A DNA stretch of 64,000 nucleotides from Limosilactobacillus sp. Lineage in GTDB: Bacteria > Bacillota > Bacilli > Lactobacillales > Lactobacillaceae. A program made the position numbers and the translations under genes. The stretch spans positions 124,001 through 188,000 of the forward strand of contig NZ_JALCQI010000001.1 of the NCBI RefSeq assembly GCF_022651205.1, written 5' to 3'. Positions 19,930 through 30,300 of this stretch are shown here, piece by piece (positions within the stretch are counted from its first letter, which is position 1; every line of letters begins with the position of its first letter). The notes beneath the pieces are model-generated. The model had not been told where the DNA came from, did not search any database, and saw only the letters and a program-made list of their open reading frames with translations.

Positions 19930-20285
19930 TGTTCGTTCCAAAGAGTTTTTCACTCCTTTACCGCGACCGCCACCTTCAGAAGCCTTACTGCAGCTGAGTT
20001 GAGAACGGCTCCCCAGGGACTTGCTAGAGCTAGCTACCTCCGATAACTTCTACTGCAACTGAGCCTAGAATGACGCAGTAGCTGATTGACTTCTCACATC
20101 AACAAGTTGATAGTGAGAAATCTAATCAGCCTTGCGAGGGTTCACAGACGAAAACAAGTTTTCTGGTTCACTCCTTTACCGCGACCGCCACCTCCGTCTA
20201 ATTAGTCCAGACTCGATTGCAAGTCAATCATCGTCTGGACTTCCTTAGTACTCGGTGGCTAGTTCGTCGCGGCGCGCTCTCTCAT
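19930..20285 (-). repeat. Intergenic hairpin-array repeat, copy B (inverted relative to copy A)
   Basis: Reverse complement matches 9296-9500; contains ttcactcctttaccgcgaccgccacct twice (19949-19975, 20167-20193). Confidence 0.75.
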
Positions 20286-20380
20286 ATCCTTAATTTTTTT
20301 TGAAATAAGTTTTTAAAGGTTGCTCCTTGAAAAGTGTTGTAATATTGTAGATATTGATATTTTTTAATGGAGGAACGATT

Positions 20381-22474
20381 ATGAAGACAGCGTTGCAGAA
20401 GCTATGGCACGGCTTGAATACCAAGCTTGGCTTTTTTCTGCTAGTAGTACTCCTATTTGGAATTAAAAGTTACTGGGCGTACAGTACTGAATTTAATTTA
20501 GGTGTTAAGGGGAGCGTTCAGCACTTCCTATTGGCGTTTAACACGATTCCTAGTGCCTTGGTTTTTCTTGGGATCGCGTTGTATTTCAGGGGCCGGCTTT
20601 CGTATTGGTTAATGATGATTATCAATGCGATGCTCTCCACCTGGTTATTCGCTAACATCCTGTACTACCGTGAATTTTCTGATTTTATTACATTTAACGT
20701 TATTAAAGGGTCAGGAGCGGCTTCGAATAATTTAGGAAAGAGTATCTTAGGAATTATCCGTCCCGAAGACTTTATGGTTTATGCGGACGTAATTATTCTG
20801 ATCCTGATATTGCTGTTCCACGTTATTCGGGTTGATATGCGTTACTTTAAGATCCGTTATGCAGCAACGATTACTGCTCTAGGCTTTGTTCTGTTTGGTG
20901 TTAACCTTGGAATGGCAGAATCGGACCGTTCGCAATTACTGACCCGGACGTTTGATAACAACTACATCGTTAAGTACCTAGGACTAGAAGCCTATACGAT
21001 CTATGATGGGGTTAAAACAACGCATAATAGTGTCATCAAGGCAAAGGCAAACCAGGAACAATTAAAGCCGGTTCAAAAGTTCTTGAAGAAGAACTATGCT
21101 AAACCAAACATTGAATATGAGGGAACGATACGAGGAAAGAACATCTTCGTTATCCACTTGGAAAGTTTGCAACAATTCATGATTGACTATAAGCAGAACG
21201 GTCAAGAAGTTATGCCAAACCTGAACAGGCTGTACCACTCATCAAATACGTTGGCCTTCGATAACTTCTTCCACCAGGTTGGTCAGGGGAAGACCGCCGA
21301 TGCTGAAATGATGTTGGAAAACTCCCTTTACGGGTTGCCAGAAGGGTCCGCAATGGTTACTGATGGGACAACGAACACGTTCCAATCAGCACCAGCCTTG
21401 CTCCACCAAAAGCTTGGTTATACAACTGCTTCATTCCACGGGGATGTGCCGAGTTTCTGGAACCGGGACAATGCTTATAAGTCCTTCGGTTACCAATACT
21501 TCTTTAGTAAGAACTACTATCCAAAGGTTAAGGATCAAGAACTGGGTTACGGTTTGAAGGATAAGATCTTCATGAAGGAATCAATGCACTACATTGAACA
21601 ATTGCCACAACCGTTCTATGCTAAGCTAATCACGGTTACTAACCACTACCCATACATCATTGATAAGAAGAACACTTCAATTGAAGCATGGAAGACCGGG
21701 GATGACACGGTTGACCACTATGTCCAAACCGCTCGTTACCTTGATCAATCAATCGGTGAATTCTTAGATTACCTTGATAAATCTGGCTTGCGGCAAAACA
21801 GTGTCCTGATTCTTTATGGTGACCACTACGGAATTTCAAATAACCATAAGCCCGCAATCGCCCAAGTCTTAGGTAAAAAGAAGATTACTAACTATGATCT
21901 AGCAATGTTCCAAAAGGTGCCATTCATGATCAATGCTCCAGGACTTAAGGGTGGAATTGACCATACTTATGGTGGTGAAATTGATGTTTTGCCAACCCTC
22001 GAAGATCTTCTTGGGATTAGTTCTGATAAGTACATTCAATTTGGTCAGGACCTTCTTTCAAAAGATCGCAACCAAATCGTACCGTTCCGTAATGGTGACT
22101 GGGTAACGCCTAAGTACACTAAGTACAATGGTGAATACTTCCACACGGGAACAGGGAAACAGATTAAGAACCCAACGGTAAAGGAAAAGAAGCAGTTTGA
22201 TAAGATTCAAAAGTACGTCACAACTGATCTTGGCCTTGCTGATAAGGTAATGAATGGTGATTTGATTCGCTTCTACAAACTTCCAGGCTTCAAGAAGGTT
22301 AATAAGAAAGATTACACTTATAACATGAAGAAGAGTCTAAAGAAGTTGAAGAAGGATCAAAAGCAACACAAGACGAGCGTTAAGGCACAAAACAATAATC
22401 AAAGTACCTACGATGATTACACAACCGACGCTCCAGAATTAAAGGATCAAAATCCTAGCTTCCCGGATGAATAG
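20381..22474 (+). CDS. ltaS: LTA synthase family protein (sulfatase-type)
   Basis: MKTALQKLWHGLNTKLGFFLLVV..., 5 TM + sulfatase domain (NIFVIHLESLQQF, ILYGDHYGISNNH); SD ggagg; ORF track start 20354 is upstream of SD. Confidence 0.92.
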   Translation: MKTALQKLWHGLNTKLGFFLLVVLLFGIKSYWAYSTEFNLGVKGSVQHFLLAFNTIPSALVFLGIALYFRGRLSYWLMMIINAMLSTWLFANILYYREFSDFITFNVIKGSGAASNNLGKSILGIIRPEDFMVYADVIILILILLFHVIRVDMRYFKIRYAATITALGFVLFGVNLGMAESDRSQLLTRTFDNNYIVKYLGLEAYTIYDGVKTTHNSVIKAKANQEQLKPVQKFLKKNYAKPNIEYEGTIRGKNIFVIHLESLQQFMIDYKQNGQEVMPNLNRLYHSSNTLAFDNFFHQVGQGKTADAEMMLENSLYGLPEGSAMVTDGTTNTFQSAPALLHQKLGYTTASFHGDVPSFWNRDNAYKSFGYQYFFSKNYYPKVKDQELGYGLKDKIFMKESMHYIEQLPQPFYAKLITVTNHYPYIIDKKNTSIEAWKTGDDTVDHYVQTARYLDQSIGEFLDYLDKSGLRQNSVLILYGDHYGISNNHKPAIAQVLGKKKITNYDLAMFQKVPFMINAPGLKGGIDHTYGGEIDVLPTLEDLLGISSDKYIQFGQDLLSKDRNQIVPFRNGDWVTPKYTKYNGEYFHTGTGKQIKNPTVKEKKQFDKIQKYVTTDLGLADKVMNGDLIRFYKLPGFKKVNKKDYTYNMKKSLKKLKKDQKQHKTSVKAQNNNQSTYDDYTTDAPELKDQNPSFPDE

Positions 22475-22601
22475 AATCATAAATAATAGTCGTCGATCTG
22501 AAGAAGTTGGATCGGCGACTATTACTATTTAAAATATTGAAGGTAAGTATGGTATGATTGATATTAATCGCTTACATTAATTAATGAAGGAACCAGTAAC
22601 T

Positions 22602-23525
22602 ATGGATGAATGGATGAACTATGAACGATTTGATCGTCAAGAATGGCATAACTTTTTTCCCACCGATAAAGTGCGGCTAAGCCAGGAGAACTTAGACGAA
22701 ATTAAGTCACTAAATGACCGGATCTCAATTGAGGACGTGCAGGATATTTACCTTCCCCTGATAAAATTGCTTCAGCTGCGGTACCAAAATCACCTGGAGT
22801 GGCAAATGCAAAAGGCTGATTTTCTCCACCAAAAGAGTGAACGAGTTCCCTATATCATTGGGATTGCCGGCTCGGTTGCCGTCGGGAAGAGCACGATTGC
22901 CCGGCTATTAAGCATCCTCTTAAATAAACTTTTGCCGGATAAACGGGTTGAACTGATGACTACGGACGGTTTTCTGTTTCCTAATGCCGAGCTAGAACGA
23001 CAGGGGATTATGGATCGCAAGGGCTTCCCTGAATCGTATGATATGGAGAAGCTTCTTCAATTTATGAATGACGTTAAGGCCGGCAAATCGGTCGTTAAGG
23101 CACCAACCTACTCGCATCAGGTTTATGATGTGATGCCAGATAAACCATTGATTATCGATCACCCGGATATTTTGATTGTCGAGGGAATTAATACGCTCCA
23201 GTTACCATCAAACCAGCGGATTTATGTTAGTGACTATTTCGATACTTCAATCTATGTGGATGCTGATTCTAAATTGATTGAAGAATGGTATTTGCAACGG
23301 TTCGGGATGCTACTCGATACTGCATTTACGGATCCAGATAATTACTACTACTCTTATAGCAAGGGACCACGCGAAGAAGCATTTAAGATGGCAAAGAAGG
23401 TTTGGCAGACGATCGACCTGCCTAACCTAACAGAGTACATCTTGCCGACACGTAATCGGGCAAACTTCATTCTCCATAAAACGACTAATCATGTAGTTGA
23501 CCGAGTTTATTTGAAACGCGGATAA
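22602..23525 (+). CDS. coaA: Type I pantothenate kinase
   Basis: [47 protein letters not shown]; start 22602 or 22584. Confidence 0.95.
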   Translation: MDEWMNYERFDRQEWHNFFPTDKVRLSQENLDEIKSLNDRISIEDVQDIYLPLIKLLQLRYQNHLEWQMQKADFLHQKSERVPYIIGIAGSVAVGKSTIARLLSILLNKLLPDKRVELMTTDGFLFPNAELERQGIMDRKGFPESYDMEKLLQFMNDVKAGKSVVKAPTYSHQVYDVMPDKPLIIDHPDILIVEGINTLQLPSNQRIYVSDYFDTSIYVDADSKLIEEWYLQRFGMLLDTAFTDPDNYYYSYSKGPREEAFKMAKKVWQTIDLPNLTEYILPTRNRANFILHKTTNHVVDRVYLKRG

Positions 23526-23616
23526 AGGCGAACTTATAATGATCATTGACCATTAATCGTTTAGCTTGTAAACTTAGTTGTTAAGATAAGAAAAATCAGA
23601 AAAGGGAAGTGGCAAC

Positions 23617-25170
23617 GTGGCAAAATTAAACTTGGATGCTTTTGATAAGATCATCGTGCTTGATTTTGGTAGTCAGTACAACCAGTTGATTACTCGGCGG
23701 TTACGTGATTTTGGGGTTTACTCAGAACTCCTTTCGCATAAGATTACTGCTGATGAGATCAAGCAAATCAACCCAAAGGGAATCATTTTCTCCGGTGGAC
23801 CAAACAGTGTCTACGATAAGGATGCTTTTAAGGTTGATCCAGAGATCTTTAAGTTAGGTATTCCAATTTTAGGGATTTGTTATGGGATGCAATTAATGTC
23901 ATACGATCTTGGGGGTAAGGTTGAAAAGGCTGATAACTCCGAATATGGTCGTGCTGACATTGAAGTTCTAAAAGACGACGCTGTATTGTTTAAGGGATTA
24001 CCAAAGAAGCAATACGTTTGGATGAGTCACGGTGACCTTGTAACTAAGGCACCAGAAGGCTTTGAAGTCGTTGCAACCAGTAAGAACTGTCCAATCTCCG
24101 CAATCGCTGATAATAAGCGGAAGTTCTACGGAATTCAATTCCACGCCGAAGTACGGAACTCTGAATACGGCCTTGATATCTTACGGCGGTTTGCCTTTGA
24201 CGTTTGTGGCGCAAAGGATAACTGGACAATGGATGACTTCATTGACTTGCAAATTGACCACATCCGTCAAGAAGTTGGTGATAAAAAGGTTATCCTTGGT
24301 CTTTCCGGTGGTGTTGACTCTAGTGTTACAGCCGTCTTGATCCACAAGGCAATCGGTGATCAACTGACTTGTATCTTTGTTGATCACGGTCTGTTACGGA
24401 AGAACGAAGCCGATCAAGTGATGAACGCGTTGAACCGTGATCTTGGGGTAAACATCATCAAAGTTGATGCTGCTGACCGCTTCCTTGGTAAGTTGAAGGG
24501 TGTTACTGATCCCGAAACAAAGCGGAAGATTATCGGTAAGGAATTCATCGAAGTCTTTAATGAAGAGGCCAAGAAGATTCCGGATGCTGACTTCCTTGCT
24601 CAAGGAACCCTGTATACCGATGTGATCGAATCTGGGACTGATACCGCCCAAACGATCAAGTCTCACCATAATGTCGGTGGGTTGCCAAAGAAGCTCGGCT
24701 TTAAGTTAATCGAACCATTGCGGAAGCTCTTTAAGGACGAAACCCGTGAATTGGGTGAAAAGTTAGGGATTCCGCATGAATTAGTATGGCGGCAACCATT
24801 CCCTGGCCCTGGTTTAGGTATCCGGGTGATTGGTGAAATTACCCCAGACAAACTCGAAATTGTTCGTGAAAGTGACGCCATTCTTCGTGAAGAAATCAAG
24901 AAAGCCGGCTTAGACGAAAAGATTTGGCAATACTTCACTGTACTACCAGGGATTCGTTCAGTTGGTGTCATGGGTGACGGCCGGACTTACGACTACGCGG
25001 TTGCTATCCGTGCGGTGACCTCAATTGATGGGATGACCGCCGACTTTGCCAAGATTCCATGGGACGTCCTCCAAAAAATTTCCGTCCGCATCGTAAACGA
25101 AGTCGATCACGTTAACCGGATCCTTTATGATGTCACGAGCAAGCCGCCTTCGACGATCGAATATGAGTGA
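23617..25170 (+). CDS. guaA: GMP synthase (glutamine-hydrolysing)
   Basis: 517 aa; [67 protein letters not shown]-type C-terminus. Confidence 0.98.
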   Translation: MAKLNLDAFDKIIVLDFGSQYNQLITRRLRDFGVYSELLSHKITADEIKQINPKGIIFSGGPNSVYDKDAFKVDPEIFKLGIPILGICYGMQLMSYDLGGKVEKADNSEYGRADIEVLKDDAVLFKGLPKKQYVWMSHGDLVTKAPEGFEVVATSKNCPISAIADNKRKFYGIQFHAEVRNSEYGLDILRRFAFDVCGAKDNWTMDDFIDLQIDHIRQEVGDKKVILGLSGGVDSSVTAVLIHKAIGDQLTCIFVDHGLLRKNEADQVMNALNRDLGVNIIKVDAADRFLGKLKGVTDPETKRKIIGKEFIEVFNEEAKKIPDADFLAQGTLYTDVIESGTDTAQTIKSHHNVGGLPKKLGFKLIEPLRKLFKDETRELGEKLGIPHELVWRQPFPGPGLGIRVIGEITPDKLEIVRESDAILREEIKKAGLDEKIWQYFTVLPGIRSVGVMGDGRTYDYAVAIRAVTSIDGMTADFAKIPWDVLQKISVRIVNEVDHVNRILYDVTSKPPSTIEYE

Positions 25171-25220
25171 TGCTATAGAATGATATAATGATAACTTGTA
25201 TCAGGTAAATGTTTTTGAAT

Positions 25221-25385
25221 TAAAAAGGGGCGCGTGACAGAAGTCATTCATAATTTCGTTTTCACGCCCCCGCAAACACAAATAGGGCTTCAGCGTTCGG
25301 ATTTTCCGAGTACTGAAGCCCATTCGTGTACTGCGTCGTTTGTATTTCATCTAGGTAATATAACTTATGTCACATTCCCTTTTTA
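25221..25385. mobile_element. MITE-like / hairpin intergenic element
   Basis: Imperfect TIRs TAAAAAGGGgcgcGTGACAgAAGTcAT / TAAAAAGGGaatGTGACAtAAGTtAT bounding ~165 bp with internal hairpins GGGGCG.GTGA..TCACGCCCC and GGGCTTCAG..CGG..CCG..CTGAAGCCC. Confidence 0.5.
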
Positions 25386-25493
25386 GCGCATTTTGGTTAA
25401 ATATGTACTAAATTATGGAATTAAAATCTATAAAGAGTCCCGTTATAATTAGGTGACATGTTTAGCAGTCTGTTCTGTATGATTAGAATTTTA

Positions 25494-25532
25494 AGCAGTC
25501 TGTGTCAAAGGTTTGATGTGAGCTGCTTTTTA
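25494..25532 (+). terminator. Terminator-like hairpin in adhesin 5' leader
   Basis: AGCAG...TCAAAGGTTTGA...CTGCT followed by TTTTTA, ~195 nt upstream of the start codon. Confidence 0.45.
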
Positions 25533-25724
25533 GGATTGGAGTCGCAATATATTAGTATTGGCAGCTTTGGCCTAACTTTATATATGGTGCTTGTTTGTCA
25601 AAACATTTGCCAGATGATCAATGTTATAATAGGTCTGTTTAGCGATTAGTCAGTTATGTGAATTCTATTATTCTGTAACAATAGCGGTTATTAGGGATTA
25701 AAACTACTAAGGAGCAATTTAAAA

Positions 25725-27314
25725 ATGGTTTCCAAAAATAATATTCAGTACAAGAGACAACAAGAGGCTCAGCAACTTCCTCATTATGGGTTGCGGCGAT
25801 TAAGCGTTGGTGTCGTTTCCGTTCTCCTGGGGACATCATTGTATTTAGGAGCTAGTCAATCAGTGGCTAACGCTGATACGGTCAACCAAGCAGGGGGGGT
25901 GGACAAACCGGCAGCAGATACTAGTGCACCAGCTTCCGTCGTTGACCAGCAAGCCACAGTGGTACCGTTGAAAACAAAACAAGTCAAGTCAGGCCAGCAG
26001 CCGGCCACCCCGGCCCAGGCTAACTCGCAGTTTAATGATCAGCTAACTGCGAAAAAGGCGGCTGCTGTTCAACCGCAGGCCCACTTTACCGGCGATGACA
26101 AATCGGCCACTGTTGATATTGCCAACGCAAATGTCGGCGATACCTATAAAGTGGTGTTCCATACTGATTCACACCTGAACCTGAGTTACACTCCCGGTCC
26201 GTTAACCCAGCAGGGCGTGGTGGACTCTAAGCAAACGGTTGACGCAGATGGGACACAGACGTATTCCGGGGAGTTCCTGAAGTCTGCCACGATTAATCAG
26301 CCATTTATTGTAAATAACGGCTATCGTGAAGACATCTTGAACACGCCGGGGACTTACCACAATTCTGCGGACCTGTACTTTAATGGCCAGCTAATTAAGA
26401 CGGTCCAATTCGCCGTGAAAATTCCACGCCAACAAGTTGCTGCGCGCTGGGATGACGTCGATGAACATGGTAACCCCATTCCAGCCGGTGTTGATAAATT
26501 TAAATACCATGAAGGTCGTGAAGACTACTGGATAATCCCTGGCGATGACCACCAGTACGACTATTCGCTGACCGTTGATGGTTTACCAGCCGCTTTTGAC
26601 CATCAGGGGGTCATTGTTAACGTCGGAGTTCCCAATGAATTTGTTGTCGACGGGGTTACTGGGCGGCGCGCCAATGGGACGCATAACAGTGAAGAATTAA
26701 CAAAGAATACGGACTTTGCCTTTTCCCAGGATGTTAGTGGTATCCACATTACTCTTCGCAAGGGGCTGGATAATCACTATGCCGTTCACCCGCGATTTAG
26801 CTTTGTGCTGATTGGTCATTATCACATGGCCCAACCAGACCAGGCAACCATCTTGGCGCCTGCAAACGGCTCCACTGTTAGTGGTAACGACGGCGCTGGC
26901 GAGGTTAGTGCTAAGTGGGTCGGTATTCAAGCACCGCTGATGGGCAAGAGCTCGTTGAAGGGGTATAGCTTTGGTGACTTGGTAACGCCACGGTTCCGTG
27001 TTAATCCCGATCAACGAGGTGTTCAGTTGGCCAACGGTGACACGGTTGATAATGCTTATTGGCTCAACCGCGACCATAGTGACAAGGCCTGGTTCTCAGC
27101 TTCCTTCACCAACTCAACCTTAATCGATTCACCGGCCGGTGCGGTGACCTTTTACATGCCCGACCATTATCAGCTCACCAAGCTGACAGCTGACAATTCT
27201 GGTGATCTAACTGACGTAAGCTATCATTATGCTGATGGTTCCACGAGTACGACCCTCAATATTAATAAACACGTGACGGCGATCTCTGGTACCCTCAGGG
27301 TTGCAAATTGTTAA
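25725..27314 (+). CDS. YSIRK signal-peptide surface adhesin, N-terminal part (terminated by in-frame TAA)
   Basis: HYGLRRLSVGVVSVLLGTSLYLG YSIRK-type signal; ends TAA at 27312-27314, same frame as the following ORF. Confidence 0.8.
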   Translation: MVSKNNIQYKRQQEAQQLPHYGLRRLSVGVVSVLLGTSLYLGASQSVANADTVNQAGGVDKPAADTSAPASVVDQQATVVPLKTKQVKSGQQPATPAQANSQFNDQLTAKKAAAVQPQAHFTGDDKSATVDIANANVGDTYKVVFHTDSHLNLSYTPGPLTQQGVVDSKQTVDADGTQTYSGEFLKSATINQPFIVNNGYREDILNTPGTYHNSADLYFNGQLIKTVQFAVKIPRQQVAARWDDVDEHGNPIPAGVDKFKYHEGREDYWIIPGDDHQYDYSLTVDGLPAAFDHQGVIVNVGVPNEFVVDGVTGRRANGTHNSEELTKNTDFAFSQDVSGIHITLRKGLDNHYAVHPRFSFVLIGHYHMAQPDQATILAPANGSTVSGNDGAGEVSAKWVGIQAPLMGKSSLKGYSFGDLVTPRFRVNPDQRGVQLANGDTVDNAYWLNRDHSDKAWFSASFTNSTLIDSPAGAVTFYMPDHYQLTKLTADNSGDLTDVSYHYADGSTSTTLNINKHVTAISGTLRVANC

Positions 27315-27332
27315 AGCAACAATAAGCTCACT

Positions 27333-30300
27333 GTGGATTTTGTTGGCCACTTAGACCCTGACCACCAATTCCATCAGGAAGAAAACTTAATCGCCAGCAT
27401 CGGTAAAAACGGGGACACTACCTACTTACCGGGAGTACTGACGACGGTGGATTACGTTAAGGAACCGGAGCCATCATATGATTCTGCAACCATTCAAGAC
27501 CAAATTTATTCATCCGTCATCGGAACTAATGCCACGGCGGGTTCCATCTGGGCGGACATTTTTAGCTGGCAACGGATTGACAACTCCAGTGCACAGTTCA
27601 CCGTGACGATTCCCAAAAACACGTTCGTAGGCTCGATCTTGATGAACAGCAACTACTGGCAGGACCCGGTCTACACCACTAACGCCAACGGTCAGCAGCA
27701 ACTGACGTTTGTCCTCAAGCCGCATTTGACTAAGGAACAGGTAGCGGGTATTAATCGGACACCAGTCGTTAATTTGAAGTCGATTGCTGTCTATGTCCCG
27801 GCCCTTAAGTCGGAAGATGGGGATGCCACCATCATCATGAATGGTAAGCAGCAGGATCAGAAAACCTTTAACGTGTCGCTTATTGCCGCGACTGCTGATT
27901 ACCTGTTAACGACTGCGCGGGGGAACATGGACGCCTCCGACCTTAATCAGGCAACTAACGATGACAAGAAGACTGCTCACGTGACGCTCAACTATGACTT
28001 TGTTAACGGGAACCCGAATACCAACTTAACGGGGCTGACCTTCGTCGGCAACTTGCCGCAAAAGCAGGATGGTAAATCGCAGGTCGACGTTCACCTGACG
28101 GGCCCAGTTCACGTGGTCGATTACTTAACCGGACAATCGATGGATAGTGATGTGGTTATTTCATACTCCACTAACTACTACCAGCCGGATACTGTCCAAA
28201 AGGCGGACCTCACGGGATTTGTCTCTGCTGATCAGGTTCATGATTGGTCTAAGATTAAGAGCTTCCGCGTCGACTTGAAGAAGCCGTTGACGGGTGGCAA
28301 CATTTGTCAGATTCAGGCGCCGGCGTTGGTCGTTGACCAAGTTAATAACGTTAACAAAGTGGCTTACCTCTCCGGAGCAGTCTTTGGTGACGGCATCATG
28401 CCTTACCGCCTAGTACCAGCGGGAACTGGTAGTGCCCAAATTAAGATTCAAGGGGTGTCGACAGTTCATCAAAAGGTCCACTATGTCGATGCAGCGGGAC
28501 ATGACCACAACATTGACCTCGGCAGTCAGCATGACATTAAGCTGACCGATAACGTCGATAAACTGACGATCAACGGTTTTCCAACGGATGCCGAGGGGAT
28601 TATTCCACAATATTATCACTGGGACCAGCAGGCGCCGACAATCGGAAACGATGCGGATGCTCACTATCCAGATGGGTTAGCCAACAAAATCGCTCAGTTG
28701 GGCACTGTGTCGCAGTACTACTTCGATGGCGACAGCATTGTTTGGAATTTAGTTCCTGACAAGCAGGAACAGATCACGGTTGACCAGGTCATTAAGTATC
28801 ACTATTACGGTTCCAACAAGCAGGCTGCTCCTGACTACACGAAGTCAGCACCAGCCATCGTCTACCTCAACCCGTTTACGAATCAGGTTGACGGTATTGA
28901 ATTGCAGCAAGAATTGCCAGCTGTCACCTCACCGTCGATTAAGAACTACCATGCCCTTCGTGGTGAGTTTAGCGCTTGGCAGGCACGTCACCAGTATACC
29001 GAGGTGAATGGGATTAGTCTGGACCTGACCCACCATGTTGCCCACATTAAAGGTGATGACTATTACGTTAGCGCCGCTGCCCAGTTAGTCGTTGTTGACC
29101 CTAACACCCATATGGCCAAGAAGGTCACTTTGGCCTATGACGACGGTTCTCACCAGATTAAATTTGCGGATACCGATGACAGCCTGAAACTGGCTGGTTA
29201 TCAGATGCACGTTTACTACCAGAATACTGACGGGATGCCGGTTTATAATGACGACGTTCATAAGGGCTACCCATGCTTTAACCTGAAGACCGATCCGTTA
29301 ATTTACCCGTACGCAATTGATGAGAATTCGAGTACCGAGGTTTCTCCGCAACAAGAGAATTATTTACGCTTTGATCATTCCTTCCCGGGTTATGATTCAC
29401 TCACGGCCGCAATGAGCGCTAGGGATACTGATGGCAAGCCGCAAGGCCAATATGATGACCACATCGATATTTCGGATGACAGTGATGGACGAGTAACGTT
29501 GACACCGACGCAGATTTTCTTTGTTTTCTACACGCCGGTCAAGCAAGAGTTGCAGGAGCAGTTTTTGATTACGGCGGATAACGATCCGTTGGCTAATTCA
29601 AAATCTGAATTTTTGAAACACATTGCCATCCCCAAAGCGCAAGCAGATGCTGTCAAGTCTGACATTTACCAAAGTACGGGTAAAGCCGGGACAATCATCT
29701 TTCCAAAGGCTGATGGTACAGGTAGCGCACAGTTGCCATTACCAACTGACCCTTACATGGGTGGGATTATTGACCTTAATTCGCCACAGTATTCTAAGTT
29801 TAAGCAGTGGTTAATTAGTCATGGTTATGCGACAGCGGAAACCCTGAGTGCAAGCTTCAATAATAATATGCGTCCCGGCTATGTCATTGACCGTGCTGAT
29901 TACCAGTTCACGAACGATGCGGGTGTCACCAATACCTACAGTATTCAGATGCACACGACTAAGGAGTTGTCGGCACTCATTAAGGAGCAACCGCACGCGA
30001 AGGTAGTTCTGACTGAAGGTGGGACCGAATTAAGCTATAAGACAAATATGACTGGGAATGCTGAAGACGGCTACCAAGGTGATGATATCTTCGCTTCGTA
30101 CGTGCCATCCTACAGTGATTTTCGCGAGGTCGATGCTCACCACTATGTGTTGGACGTTTATAATACTCAGTCTTACTCTGACAACCAGCCGGCAATCCCG
30201 GTCCTGCTGTCAATGAGAATTTTTAACCCGAATGGGCAACACTACGACCCAAGTATGATGTTTGACCAAACTGCCCACGAGATCGGAACACCCGACCCGC

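Noticed and set aside
23526-23616. Possible purine riboswitch upstream of guaA
   Set aside because: Leader is only ~90 nt and lacks recognisable aptamer core or terminator hairpin
25221-25385. Considered as an IS200/IS605 end with omega RNA, or a riboswitch
   Set aside because: No TnpA/TnpB remnants; terminal inverted repeats fit a MITE better; no known riboswitch core recognised
25654-25839. 61-aa reverse ORF over the adhesin start
   Set aside because: Overlaps the leader and YSIRK signal region; no SD or homology
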